DNA of 64,000 nt from Rhizobium sp. CG5 (GTDB lineage Bacteria > Pseudomonadota > Alphaproteobacteria > Rhizobiales > Rhizobiaceae): positions 62,001 through 126,000 of the forward strand of contig NZ_JABAEF010000020.1 in the NCBI RefSeq assembly GCF_023701945.1, given 5' to 3'. The position numbers were made by a program, and so were the translations under genes. A model generated the notes under the pieces. It was not told where the DNA came from, did no database searches, and worked only from the letters and a program-made list of their open reading frames with translations. Shown here piece by piece: positions 1-8,763 of the stretch (its first letter is position 1; the number at the start of each line of letters is the position of its first letter).

Positions 1-2
1 TC

Positions 3-350
3 ATCGATGTGCTGAAGGAATCCTGCCCGACCAAGATTTGCCTGCCAAACGGCGCGGCACGCGAACCGGGCACGCGTGAGTTCTATGAGCGCATTGGCTT
101 CAACGAACGGCAGATCGAGATCGTCGCAACCGCCATTCCCAAGCGCGAATATTACGTCGTCTCCCCGGAGGGCAGAAGGCTCTTCAACATGGCGCTCGGT
201 CCGGTCGCGCTCTCGTTTGTTGGGGCGACGGCCAAGGAAGACCTCAAGCGCATTCGCGGCCTGCATTCCGAACACGGGGCCGCATGGCCTCTTCATTGGC
301 TCCAGCAAAGGGGGATCGCCCATGCCGAGACACTTTTCCCGACATCTTGA
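3..350 (+). CDS. trbE: TrbE, C-terminal end (VirB4-family conjugation ATPase), cut by the window edge
   Basis: About 115 C-terminal residues are present; the frame is open to the left edge, so this is the end of a longer gene. The visible part (EFYERIGFNERQIE, then YYVVSPEGRRLFNMALGP) resembles the C-terminal tail of VirB4/TrbE ATPases, which power substrate transfer and pilus assembly at the inner membrane. No Walker motif is inside the window. The assignment rests mainly on position: trbJ, K, L, F, G, H and I follow in Ti-plasmid order, and trbJ starts inside the trbE 3' end with a 29-base overlap, suggesting translational coupling. Confidence 0.85.
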   Translation: MDVLKESCPTKICLPNGAAREPGTREFYERIGFNERQIEIVATAIPKREYYVVSPEGRRLFNMALGPVALSFVGATAKEDLKRIRGLHSEHGAAWPLHWLQQRGIAHAETLFPTS

Positions 351-1131
351 AACCGTAAATCTGGTCGTCGTCGTTGCGAGCGCCCTTGTGATTGCATTGC
401 CAGCTTCAGTTCAGGCCGGGGGCGTGACGGGCCAGGCGACCGAATGGACACAGCTCGCCAACAATACCGAACTGATTTCGCTGGTCGGCAAGTCGGCCGA
501 GCAGGTCAACAACCAGATTACCCAGATCTCGCAGCTTGCCGAGCAGATCCAGAACCAGATCAACATCTACAACAACATGCTGCAGAACACGGCGCAGTTG
601 CCAGGCCACATCTGGGGCCAGGTCGAGAATGACCTGAAGAACCTGCAGAACGTCGTGGAGCAGGGGCAGGGCGTCGCGTTTTCGATGGGCAATATCGACG
701 ACGTGCTCAAGCAGCGGTTTCAGAGTTTTTCGGAAATGAAGAGCAACCTGCCTGACGGAGCAAGCTTCTCGTCCACCTATCAGAACTGGTCCGACACCAA
801 CCGCGACACGATCGCTGGCTCCCTGAAGGCCGCAAACCTGACGGCCGACCAGTTCTCAAGCGAGGAAGGTACGATGTCGTCGCTGCGCTCGATGTCGGAA
901 ACGGCCGACGGACAGATGAAAGCGCTGCAGGTCGGCCACCAGATCGCAGCACAGCAGGTCGCGCAAATGCAAAAACTGCGGGGCCTCGTCTCCCAACAGA
1001 TGACGATGATGGGCACCTGGTTTCAGTCGGAACAGGCGCAAAAGGATCTCGCCCAGGCGCGCCGCGAAAAATTCTTTAGCGGAAGCGAACATGACATCCG
1101 CGGCGGGCAGACGATGGAGCCCCGCTGGTGA
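322..1131 (+). CDS. trbJ: TrbJ, periplasmic conjugal transfer protein (VirB5-like)
   Basis: A 269-residue protein with an N-terminal signal peptide (hydrophobic core about residues 13-30, ending near SVQAGG) and a long helical, Gln-rich body (for example NNQITQISQLAEQIQNQ), typical of TrbJ/VirB5 minor pilus components. The ATG at 322 lies within the trbE 3' end and just ahead of the signal peptide; a longer upstream frame exists but is the shadow of trbE. The C-terminus ends in DIRGGQTMEPRW, a tail that recurs in the next protein, TrbK. The stop overlaps the trbK start. Confidence 0.9.
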   Translation: MPRHFSRHLETVNLVVVVASALVIALPASVQAGGVTGQATEWTQLANNTELISLVGKSAEQVNNQITQISQLAEQIQNQINIYNNMLQNTAQLPGHIWGQVENDLKNLQNVVEQGQGVAFSMGNIDDVLKQRFQSFSEMKSNLPDGASFSSTYQNWSDTNRDTIAGSLKAANLTADQFSSEEGTMSSLRSMSETADGQMKALQVGHQIAAQQVAQMQKLRGLVSQQMTMMGTWFQSEQAQKDLAQARREKFFSGSEHDIRGGQTMEPRW

Positions 1132-1355
1132 GCGCGCGCCTTGTCATCATCCTTGCTGTAGTGGGGATCATCGCGTCCGGCCTCGGCATCGCCAGGTGGA
1201 TCGTCCAGCGGGGACCGACTCCCATGTCCGGAGCGGAAGAAGCATCGCCAGAGGCTGCATCCGACGCAGACCGCCGTGCTCACCGGGAAGAGTTCTTTGG
1301 TGGCGACACCACTCGCGACATTCGCGGCGGCCAGGAGATGAAGCCGAGATGGTGA
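1128..1355 (+). CDS. trbK: TrbK, entry-exclusion-type small protein
   Basis: A 75-residue protein starting with GTG that overlaps the trbJ stop by four bases. Residues about 4-24 form one hydrophobic segment (VIILAVVGIIASGLGIA), followed by a charged soluble tail ending DIRGGQEMKPRW. Position between trbJ and trbL and the size match TrbK, which in Ti and IncP systems gives entry exclusion. No lipobox cysteine is visible here. The last 20 or so residues closely mirror the tail of TrbJ. The ATG of trbL lies inside the trbK 3' end. Confidence 0.85.
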   Translation: MSARLVIILAVVGIIASGLGIARWIVQRGPTPMSGAEEASPEAASDADRRAHREEFFGGDTTRDIRGGQEMKPRW

Positions 1356-2536
1356 TCGTTCCTGCCTCCCGGCGCATCGAGCGCGCCATCGTCGCGATCG
1401 GCCTTATCCTGATCGCTAGCACGCCCGCTCTGGCGCAGCAGGGTCAAGTGCTGACCACGCTGGAGAACGCCGTTGTTGCGGCAGCCAAGGGCTGGGAGAC
1501 GACGGTGATGAATGCGGCGCGGTCGTTGTTCTGGATCCTTGCCGGAATCGAAGTCGGCATCGCCGCTGTATGGTTGGCGATCAATGCTGCCTCGCTCGAC
1601 AGCTGGTTTGCCGAGCTGGTGAAGCGCATCATGTTCATCGGGCTGTTCGCCTTCATTCTCAATGAGGGGCCGGCATTCGCTAAGGCGGTCGTCGACAGCC
1701 TCTATCAGATCGGAGCTGGCGGCGGCTCGGCCTCGCCCGCCAACATTTTTGACGCCGGCATTCGCGTTGCAACCAAGATGTCCGAACAGGCGAAGTTTGG
1801 CCTCTTCGAGGATAACTCCCTGGCGATCGCCGCCGTCTTCGCCATGGTCGTGGTCGTCGTCTGCTTCTCGCTCGTTGCCGCGATCTTCGTCTCGGTGATG
1901 GTGGAAATGTATGTCGGGCTGCTCGCCGGCATGATCATGCTCGGATTAGGTGGCACATCCTACACCAAGGATTTCGCCATCAAATATCTGGTGTACGCCT
2001 TTTCCGTCGGCATGAAACTGATGGCGCTGGTAATGATCGCCAAGATCGGCTCGGACATTCTGCTCGGCTTGGCCGAAGCACCGACAGCAACTTCCGAGCA
2101 GTTCATCACGACGCTCGCGATCGCCGGCATTTCGGTCGTGGTCTTCGTCATCGCCATGTATGTGCCGCCAATCCTGCAGGGTGTCGTTCAGGGCGCCTCC
2201 GTTTCCGGGGGCATGGAATCGATCCGCCACGGTGGACAGGCCGCATCTTTTGCGGCGGGTGCCGGCTTCCTGGCGACGGCCGCAGCCAGCAGAGGATTTC
2301 AGGCAGCAGGCGCGGCAAGGGCAGGGGGAGCATCTCTTGGCAGTGCCGCCATGCGCGGTATGGAAGCGGGCATCGGCGGTGCTGCCGGCGCGGTCGGTTC
2401 TGCCGCGAAAGACAAGGCCGTCGGGTCACCCGGCGCCTATGCCGGATCTCTGCTCGGGCTTGCCAATGCCAAACTCGACCAGCAGTCGGGTCGAACCGCA
2501 TCGCCTCCACCACCGCCGCTTAACGAGACCAAATAA
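1349..2536 (+). CDS. trbL: TrbL, polytopic inner-membrane mating-pair-formation protein (VirB6-like)
   Basis: A 395-residue protein with a signal-like N-terminus (about residues 10-31, ending ALAQQ), five or more membrane segments through about residue 275, and a Gly/Ala-rich C-terminal tail ending in a Pro run (PPPPPLNE). This is the standard TrbL/VirB6 layout. It forms part of the inner-membrane complex of the transfer channel. The ATG at 1349 overlaps the end of trbK by seven bases; an upstream in-frame extension to 1091 is the shadow of trbJ/trbK. trbF follows 17 bases downstream. Confidence 0.92.
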   Translation: MVIVPASRRIERAIVAIGLILIASTPALAQQGQVLTTLENAVVAAAKGWETTVMNAARSLFWILAGIEVGIAAVWLAINAASLDSWFAELVKRIMFIGLFAFILNEGPAFAKAVVDSLYQIGAGGGSASPANIFDAGIRVATKMSEQAKFGLFEDNSLAIAAVFAMVVVVVCFSLVAAIFVSVMVEMYVGLLAGMIMLGLGGTSYTKDFAIKYLVYAFSVGMKLMALVMIAKIGSDILLGLAEAPTATSEQFITTLAIAGISVVVFVIAMYVPPILQGVVQGASVSGGMESIRHGGQAASFAAGAGFLATAAASRGFQAAGAARAGGASLGSAAMRGMEAGIGGAAGAVGSAAKDKAVGSPGAYAGSLLGLANAKLDQQSGRTASPPPPPLNETK

Positions 2537-2553
2537 CTGGAGGCCGATCAGCC

Positions 2554-3231
2554 ATGGCCGGACACAATCCGCTCGATAATCCCGATCTTGCCAATCCCTA
2601 TATCGCCGCCCGCAACGAATGGAACGAGCGCTATGGATCCTATGTCAGATCCGCCGCCGCATGGCGCATCGTCGGCATAGCCGGCATGACCATGGCTGTG
2701 ATCGGTTTTGGCTACGCGCTCTACCAAAGCACGCAGGTCAAGCTCGTTCCCTATATCGTCGAGGTCGACAAGCTCGGCACAGCCGTCAACGCCGGCTTCC
2801 CGCAGCAGATCGAATATGCCGATCCGCGCGTGGTGCGTGCGACCCTCGGCAGCTTCGTGTCGAACTTTCGAAGCGTGACTCCGGACGCCGTCGTGCAGAA
2901 GCAATACATCGACAGAACCTATGGGCTGCTGAGGACATCCGATCCGGCAACCGAGAAGGTCAATGCCTGGTTTCGCTCCAACTCACCGTTCGAGAAAGCG
3001 AAGAACTCGACGGTGGCCATCGAGGTGAACAACATCGTCGCGCTGTCGAACCAGAGCTACCAGGTGGACTGGACCGAATTCGAGCGCGACCGGCGCGGCA
3101 AGGAAACCGCCGTCCGCCGCTTCCGTGGGATCGCCACCGTGACCCTGACGCCGCCACAAGACGAGGGCGTCATCCGCTTGAACCCCATCGGTCTCTATCT
3201 CCGCGACTTCGACTGGACAGCACAGCTTTGA
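2554..3231 (+). CDS. trbF: TrbF, VirB8-like inner-membrane assembly protein
   Basis: A 225-residue bitopic protein: a short cytoplasmic N-terminus (NPYIAARNEWNERYGSYV), one membrane segment at about residues 38-55 and a periplasmic domain with the VirB8/TrbF fold signature (VDKLGTAVNAG; later VDWTEFERDRRGKE). It is expected to nucleate the secretion channel and contact TrbI and TrbG. The start is preceded by CTGGAGG. Confidence 0.94.
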   Translation: MAGHNPLDNPDLANPYIAARNEWNERYGSYVRSAAAWRIVGIAGMTMAVIGFGYALYQSTQVKLVPYIVEVDKLGTAVNAGFPQQIEYADPRVVRATLGSFVSNFRSVTPDAVVQKQYIDRTYGLLRTSDPATEKVNAWFRSNSPFEKAKNSTVAIEVNNIVALSNQSYQVDWTEFERDRRGKETAVRRFRGIATVTLTPPQDEGVIRLNPIGLYLRDFDWTAQL

Positions 3232-3248
3232 AAGAAATGGCCCCGAAC

Positions 3249-4106
3249 ATGAAAATCCCCCTCACAAGAATACGGGCCACGCTGACCGCGGCGGCTTTTG
3301 CCTCGGCGGTGCTGGCGTTATCGGTCACTGCTCCTCTGCATGCTTTTGGGGCCGATGGCGTCACGGCCAACGAAGCAAAGGGCATGGGTATCTCCACGCA
3401 GTGGCGGGGGTCTCGCGGCTTGGTGACCAAGGGTGCCGACGGCAAGGTGATCTTCCTCTACGGCGAGGTCCAGCCCTCCGTCGTCTGCTCGCCGCTGCAG
3501 GTTTGCGATATCGAGCTTCAGGGCGGCGAGGTGGTCCGTGACGTGCTGGTCGGCGACACCGTGCGCTGGAAGGTAGAGCCCGCGACTTCGGGGGCGGCCG
3601 GCGGTCAGGCCATCCATCTGATCGTCAAGCCGTCGGAGCCAGGTCTTGTGACCTCGATGGTCGTGACGACGTCCAGGCGTACCTATCACATTCAGCTCAA
3701 GTCTCATCCGACGCAGTATATGGCGCGTGTCGGCTTCGAGTACCCTGAGGATGTTTCGGCGAAGCTGGCCGACATCAACGCGCGGATCGAGGCGACCACC
3801 ATCCCAGGCGCAGGCGTCCCCGCCGAGCAGCTGAACTTTTCCTATTCCGTCTCGGGCAACGCCGGCTGGCGGCCGACACGGGTCTATTCCGATGGGCTCA
3901 AGACCTACATCCAGTTTCCACGCTCGGTCTCCGGCCAGGATGCGCCTGTTCTTTTCGTCACCTCAGGCGGGCAGAACCGGATCGTCAACTATCGGATGAA
4001 GGGCGACATGATGGTCGTCGATTACCATGTCGATCGCGCGGTGCTCGTGTCGGGGGTCGGTTGGAAACAGGAAAAGATCACCATCAAGCGGGGAGGGCGG
4101 CAATGA
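3249..4106 (+). CDS. trbG: TrbG, VirB9-like outer-membrane-complex protein
   Basis: A 285-residue protein with a signal peptide (hydrophobic core about residues 9-28) and the VirB9/TrbG/CagX pattern: an N-terminal beta-rich part (SPLQVCDIELQGGEVV) and a C-terminal part with YSDGLKTYIQFP and the late VSGVGWKQEKITIKR. It is a core component of the periplasmic/outer-membrane channel. Start choice: GAAAGAAA about ten bases upstream favours the ATG at 3249; in-frame ATG 3237 or TTG 3228 (the latter overlapping the trbF stop) are alternatives. The end overlaps the trbH ATG by four bases. Confidence 0.93.
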   Translation: MKIPLTRIRATLTAAAFASAVLALSVTAPLHAFGADGVTANEAKGMGISTQWRGSRGLVTKGADGKVIFLYGEVQPSVVCSPLQVCDIELQGGEVVRDVLVGDTVRWKVEPATSGAAGGQAIHLIVKPSEPGLVTSMVVTTSRRTYHIQLKSHPTQYMARVGFEYPEDVSAKLADINARIEATTIPGAGVPAEQLNFSYSVSGNAGWRPTRVYSDGLKTYIQFPRSVSGQDAPVLFVTSGGQNRIVNYRMKGDMMVVDYHVDRAVLVSGVGWKQEKITIKRGGRQ

Positions 4107-4579
4107 ACATCCCTCTCTCCCATTCGCGCGCCTTGCAACGCCTCCGCAATTATGCCGCAGCCTGCGCCCTAGCCGCCCTTCTTTCCGGATGCCAGTCGAT
4201 AGGGACTGACAGTGTCGTGGCCAGCAGCGCGCCACCGGAAATCTCCGGTCCTGCGGCCAGCGCAATCGCCGGCGATATGGTGAGCCGCCTTGCCGAACAG
4301 ATCGGGCCGGGAAAAGCGACCGTTGCGCTCAAGACTGATACCTCGCCCTTCGGACAGGCGATGGAAGCGGCGCTGAAGGGATGGGGCTATGCCGTCGTCA
4401 CCGACCAGAAGACAGATAGCGGCGCGACGGTCATCCCGCTCGCCTATGTGATCTTGACTGTCGATGGTCAGGTGCTGGCCCGTCTATCGACAAATAGCGT
4501 CGAGCTCGGCCGCGCCTATTCCGTCACGGCAAACGGCGCGACGCCAGCGAGCGCCTTGTCGCTCATGCGGCGCGGGTGA
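4103..4579 (+). CDS. trbH: TrbH, conjugal transfer lipoprotein
   Basis: A 158-residue protein with a lipoprotein signal: basic N-terminus, hydrophobic stretch (YAAACALAALLSGC) and a lipobox cysteine near residue 31. It sits at the TrbH position between trbG and trbI and would be an outer-membrane-anchored, VirB7-like accessory of the TrbG/TrbI complex. The ATG overlaps the trbG stop (ATGA) and is preceded by the strong GGGGAGGG. An upstream in-frame ATG at 4061 lies inside trbG and is not preferred. Confidence 0.88.
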   Translation: MNIPLSHSRALQRLRNYAAACALAALLSGCQSIGTDSVVASSAPPEISGPAASAIAGDMVSRLAEQIGPGKATVALKTDTSPFGQAMEAALKGWGYAVVTDQKTDSGATVIPLAYVILTVDGQVLARLSTNSVELGRAYSVTANGATPASALSLMRRG

Positions 4580-4590
4580 GGGAGGATCAT

Positions 4591-5913
4591 ATGGTGCAAT
4601 CTCTCAATCTCGGCGGCGCCCCAAACAGCCGGGCCCCATCGACTATCCGGCGGATCAACCGTCTGCCGATCATCGTCATTGCCGTCTTGGCAGTCACGTT
4701 TCTTGGCGTCATCTTTTATGGGCTCGCCTCGCGCGGATTGTATTTCGGCAAGGACAGCGGCCCGGAGAAAAGTTCGGAAAACCCCGCCTCGACGTTTGCC
4801 GACCAGATCAAACGCGGAGTCACCGACGGTATCATCGGCGAGCCACAGCAGCAGACCACCTTCCAGCCGACGCCGGTCGAAACAAAACAGGTCGATGAAA
4901 AGGCCAGCAATCCCTTCACGCCGCAGCCGGGGCAACACGAGGTGCAGGAGCGCGGTCAGGATCTCGAAGCGGAAGGGGTCTGGCGTGCCCGTCTTCAGCG
5001 AGAACAACAGGAGCAGCTTCTGCGTGAGCAGCAGCGCCAGCGGATGGCCCGCCTGCAGGCAAACAACGCTGCCTATGATGCGCCGCTTGCCATCGATCGC
5101 GGCAAATTGGATGGGCGTGCTGAAACGCATGATGCGACCGCAGACACAGCGGGAAGAGCCTCGACAGTTCCGACAGACAACGGAAGCTCCCCCGATCTCT
5201 ATGCAGCGGCGCTCCGCGCCGGGCTCGGTGGTCAAAACGTTGATCCCAATGCCCAAGGCGCCAAGGAAGACTTCTTCAATGCCGACCTGAAAGAGCTTGG
5301 CTACCTGCCGAACCGTGTCGTGCCCCAACAATCGCCCTTCGAGCTGAAGCGCGGTTCGGTCATTCCGGCAACACTGATCACGGGCATCAATTCCGATCTT
5401 CCCGGCCGGATCACCGCCCAGGTGAGCCAGAGCGTTTACGACAGCGCGACGGGCCATCGTCTGCTCATTCCGCAAGGAACGAAGCTCTTCGGTCGCTATG
5501 ACAGCAAGGTGTCATTTGGTCAGAAACGCGTTCTCGTCGTGTGGACCGACATCATCTTCCCGAATGGTTCGACTTTGCAGATTGGCGGCATGTCGGGGAC
5601 GGATGCGCAGGGATATGGCGGTTTCAGCGACAAGGTGAACAATCATTATTTGAAGACTTTCGGCTCGGCGGTGCTGATTGCCCTGATCGGGACAGGTATC
5701 GACATGGCCGTTCCGGAAAGCTCGACGCTCGCGACCCAGGACACTGCCTCGGATGCTACACGGCGGAATTTCGCCGAGACCTTCGGGCGCGTTGCGGATC
5801 GAACCATCCAACGGAACATGGATGTTCAGCCGACGCTCGAAATTCGGCCTGGCTACAAGTTCAATGTTCTTGTCGATCAAGACATTGTTTTCCCAGGAGC
5901 CTTCAAAGGCTGA
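4591..5913 (+). CDS. trbI: TrbI, VirB10-like channel scaffold protein
   Basis: A 440-residue bitopic protein: cytoplasmic N-terminus, one membrane segment (about residues 25-48, LPIIVIAVLAVTFLGVIFYG), a Gln/Arg-rich coiled region (about residues 110-165) and the conserved VirB10/TrbI beta-barrel domain (FELKRGSVIPATLITGIN, LLIPQGTKLFGRY, GGMSGTDAQGYGG). It spans the envelope and links the energised inner membrane to the outer-membrane pore. Start choice: GGGAGGA lies just before ATG 4591; a GTG at 4576 overlapping the trbH stop is an alternative. It is the last trb gene, as in Ti plasmids. Confidence 0.94.
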   Translation: MVQSLNLGGAPNSRAPSTIRRINRLPIIVIAVLAVTFLGVIFYGLASRGLYFGKDSGPEKSSENPASTFADQIKRGVTDGIIGEPQQQTTFQPTPVETKQVDEKASNPFTPQPGQHEVQERGQDLEAEGVWRARLQREQQEQLLREQQRQRMARLQANNAAYDAPLAIDRGKLDGRAETHDATADTAGRASTVPTDNGSSPDLYAAALRAGLGGQNVDPNAQGAKEDFFNADLKELGYLPNRVVPQQSPFELKRGSVIPATLITGINSDLPGRITAQVSQSVYDSATGHRLLIPQGTKLFGRYDSKVSFGQKRVLVVWTDIIFPNGSTLQIGGMSGTDAQGYGGFSDKVNNHYLKTFGSAVLIALIGTGIDMAVPESSTLATQDTASDATRRNFAETFGRVADRTIQRNMDVQPTLEIRPGYKFNVLVDQDIVFPGAFKG

Positions 5914-5991
5914 CCATCGGCTGGAACAGTCGACAAGGATGGCTCGATCTAGCGCGGTCGTGCCCGATCAGGACATCCAACCCTGGAGAGC

Positions 5992-7644
5992 TTAATCTGC
6001 CGAAACCCTGACGATGAGGCGGCTTTCACCGAGAAGCCCCTGCTCATCCATGATCGGGTGGGCGACCGACACAATGTGGGCGTTGATGCGCTTGAGATCC
6101 CGAAGAATGTCGAGATGAAGTGAGCTCGTCTGAAGGCTATCTGCGCGACCGTTCCTCAGCCGCTCCAGGTGTCGCTCGGAAGATTGTTTTTCCATGTTTC
6201 GAACGTCAACCTTCCTCTCCATCAATTGCTGGGCGAGGTTGAAGTCACGCGTGATCAGGATCGTTTGCGAAATTCGCAGGTTGTCGATCGTCAGCTTGAA
6301 CAACTGCTGGAGCTCGGCGAAACCATCGTCGGAAAACTTCAGTCCTTGGGAAACCTTCTTTCGCATTGCCGGCAAAAGACCTTTCTCGATGATGTCACCA
6401 ATGTGCTCGAGATTAATGGCATAATCGATGATGACGATCGATTTGCGCCCTTCGTCCTCTGAAAGGCCTGTCCGTCCGAGCTTCGACAGATAGACCTTGA
6501 TCTTCTGCTGCAAGCGATCGACCTGAGATTCCAGGGCAGGGATCTCGCGAAGCCCGGTTTCGTTGTTGTGATCGAAGGCGTCAGATGCTTTCAGGAGCAT
6601 TCTCTCGATCAGATCTCCGACACCGAGTACCTCCCTAGCGGCGCTGGCAAGTGCCACGACCGGCGTCGAGAGTTCCTCTGGATCAAGATATTTTGGCGCG
6701 TCTCCAGATTGCATCTGCTCGGGTATCAAGATCGCCATCCAACGTGCCAATAGCCTTGAGAACGGCCAGGCAATCAGCGCGAGGCAGAGGTTGAAGGCGA
6801 GGTGCACATCGACCGGCAGCTTTGTCGCGGCGAGGGGGAGGATCGCAAGCAAATCAGCCGCTACCTGTGCCCCCGGGAGGGCAATCAGACAACCAGCGGC
6901 GCGCACGATAAAATTGCCAAGTGTCACACGTCGTGCCGCACCGGAACCTGACAAAGACGCAATCACTGGTGGAACGGCACCTCCGAGATTGGCACCAAGC
7001 ACCAATGCGACGACAAGTCCACCAGAGAGCATGCCTGTCGACGATAATGACAAAATCAGGATAACCGCCGCGAGGCTCGACGATGACAGTATGGCGATCA
7101 GCGCCGAAAAAATCATTGCCACCGGCCACGCGTTGTCAAGCAGCCCGATGAAGGCAGCAAGCGCAGGCGAATGACGGAGGGGCTCGGTCGCACTGCTCAA
7201 GAGATGCAGCGAAAGCAACATGAGGGCAATTCCGATTAAAGCGGTGCCAGCGCCCTGCCGTGCCGTGGAATTACTTCTATAGAAGATGATGCCGACGAAC
7301 AGCAGAACTGGCGAAATCCATTCGATTCCTGTCGCTACGATCCAGGCCGTTACGGCTGTTCCAACGTTGGCGCCAAGAAGCACCACCTGGGCCATCCTTG
7401 GTTTGATCAGCTCGCGCTCGACGAAGGAAGACACCATCAGCGCGGTTGCAGTCGAACTTTGCAACGCGACTGTCGCGACAAAACCCGACACGAATGACCG
7501 AAGGCTTCCCTTGGTACCGCTAGCCAGTCCCGTACGAAGCTTCGCGCCAAGCGCACGGGTCGCTCCATCTTTGACCAGTGCGAGCCCGAAAAGAAGCAGC
7601 GCCACCGCTCCGAGCAAATTTATCATGACGACCGTGGAATTCAA
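5992..7644 (-). CDS. Na/Pi-cotransporter-family membrane protein with PhoU-like C-terminus, copy 1
   Basis: A 550-residue protein. Residues about 5-310 hold membrane segments with the two pseudo-repeats of the Na/Pi cotransporter II family: QSSTAT (62-67) with GANVGT (91-96), and SSSS (187-190) with GANLGG (217-222). Residues about 330-545 are soluble and helical, with repeated PhoU-like stretches (INLEHIGDIIEKGLLP; ERHLERLRNG). Bacterial members move phosphate across the inner membrane; those with a PhoU tail are often linked to phosphate export or homeostasis. It is transcribed divergently from accR. A close paralogue sits at 29175-30818 inside a parallel module. Direction of transport cannot be read from sequence. 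Confidence 0.9.
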   Translation of the reverse strand: MNSTVVMINLLGAVALLLFGLALVKDGATRALGAKLRTGLASGTKGSLRSFVSGFVATVALQSSTATALMVSSFVERELIKPRMAQVVLLGANVGTAVTAWIVATGIEWISPVLLFVGIIFYRSNSTARQGAGTALIGIALMLLSLHLLSSATEPLRHSPALAAFIGLLDNAWPVAMIFSALIAILSSSSLAAVILILSLSSTGMLSGGLVVALVLGANLGGAVPPVIASLSGSGAARRVTLGNFIVRAAGCLIALPGAQVAADLLAILPLAATKLPVDVHLAFNLCLALIAWPFSRLLARWMAILIPEQMQSGDAPKYLDPEELSTPVVALASAAREVLGVGDLIERMLLKASDAFDHNNETGLREIPALESQVDRLQQKIKVYLSKLGRTGLSEDEGRKSIVIIDYAINLEHIGDIIEKGLLPAMRKKVSQGLKFSDDGFAELQQLFKLTIDNLRISQTILITRDFNLAQQLMERKVDVRNMEKQSSERHLERLRNGRADSLQTSSLHLDILRDLKRINAHIVSVAHPIMDEQGLLGESRLIVRVSAD

Positions 7645-7848
7645 TTCTTGAGCTCCGTTCGATTTCGAGTTGTCCGGCGTGTCGATTCAGCAAGATGCGA
7701 TCCCTTGCCGTCTTCGACTTTGGAGCGTTAGAGAGCAGCGGTTACTATGATCGATATCGCTCAATTATTCAAGAGTCTCAGTTTTCCCGCTCGTGACCAT
7801 CTCACTCGGACAATGAGTTTATCTTCGTAATTGCTGCAAAGCAGCATC

Positions 7849-7876
7849 TTTTGTCATCAACCTGTCATTTGACAAA
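7849..7876. promoter_or_regulatory. Putative accR promoter/operator palindromes
   Basis: Upstream of accR, TTTGTCA (7850-7856) and TGACAAA (7870-7876) form an inverted repeat with a 13-base spacer. Inside it is a second, tight palindrome, TGTCA-TT-TGACA (7863-7874). A -35-like TTGACA sits at 7869-7874, so a repressor bound here would block transcription. This fits autoregulation by the DeoR-type AccR and control of the divergent membrane-protein gene, but the site is inferred. Confidence 0.4.
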
Positions 7877-7896
7877 GATAGATAACGATCATACCA

Positions 7897-8706
7897 ATGA
7901 TCGAATTAGATCACCATTCGAAGAGAGACACCGTGCTTACAGCCGCCCAGGACCGCCAAGCCAAAATCGCAGAGCTGCTGCGCGAGGAGCAGTTTGTCGC
8001 GATCAATACGCTGACTGAACGTTTCCAAATCTCGCTCGCAACAGCCCGGCGCGATCTTGGCGACCTCGAGCAGGCCGGCGTACTTCGCCGGACGCATGGT
8101 GGTGCTGTTAGCGTCAATCAGGTCGGCCAGGACCCAACGCATGCTGCGCGCGCGATTTCGCGTCAAGCAGAGAAGGCAGCCATTGCTGCCGTCGCCGCAG
8201 GGATGATCGCCGACGGTGACGCAGTCTTTCTCGATGCCGGGACGACCGCACTTGAGGTCGCCAAGATCCTGTCGGCTCGCAAAGGTCTGACGCTGATCTC
8301 CAACGGTCTCGATATTGTAGCCGAGCTCTCCCGGGGCGAAGGCAACACCATTTATTCCGTCGGTGGTGAGTTCACCGATACGAACCGCTCCTATCGCGGA
8401 CCGCATGCGGAAAGCTTCATTCGCCAGTTCAACGCCGACAAGCTGATCCTCAATGCCAGCTCGATCGATCTCGATCGCGGCCAGATCTGCACATCGACAC
8501 CGATGAACGCCAGCGTTCAGAAAGCCATGATCGAAGTCTCGAGCCGTGTGATCGTGGTCGCCGACCACTCGAAGTTCACGAAATCCAGCCTGTCGGTCAC
8601 AGCAAAAATCGAGGACGTCGGTGTGATTATCACCGACGTCGGCACCAGGACCATCATCGACACGGTGCCAGAAAAATTGCGGAGGAAGTTCGTGATCGCG
8701 AACTAG
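7897..8706 (+). CDS. accR: AccR-like DeoR-family transcriptional repressor
   Basis: A 269-residue DeoR-family regulator: N-terminal winged helix (about residues 20-70, with QISLATARRDLGDLEQAGVL and the RRTHGGA wing) and a C-terminal sugar-phosphate sensor domain (DAGTTALEVAK, LILNASSID). AccR of pTiC58 is of this family and represses the agrocinopine operon; the gene lies directly ahead of a full acc-like operon here. Expected effector: the imported phosphodiester or a sugar phosphate from it. ATG 7897 has no clear ribosome-binding site; GTG 7933, preceded by GAAGAGAG, is a credible alternative start that removes 12 residues and leaves the promoter upstream. Confidence 0.85.
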   Translation: MIELDHHSKRDTVLTAAQDRQAKIAELLREEQFVAINTLTERFQISLATARRDLGDLEQAGVLRRTHGGAVSVNQVGQDPTHAARAISRQAEKAAIAAVAAGMIADGDAVFLDAGTTALEVAKILSARKGLTLISNGLDIVAELSRGEGNTIYSVGGEFTDTNRSYRGPHAESFIRQFNADKLILNASSIDLDRGQICTSTPMNASVQKAMIEVSSRVIVVADHSKFTKSSLSVTAKIEDVGVIITDVGTRTIIDTVPEKLRRKFVIAN

Positions 8707-8763
8707 GGCTCGATGTCCCCGCCAATCCGTCAATAGAAACTTGTTAAGTCCGGGAGAGGACCG

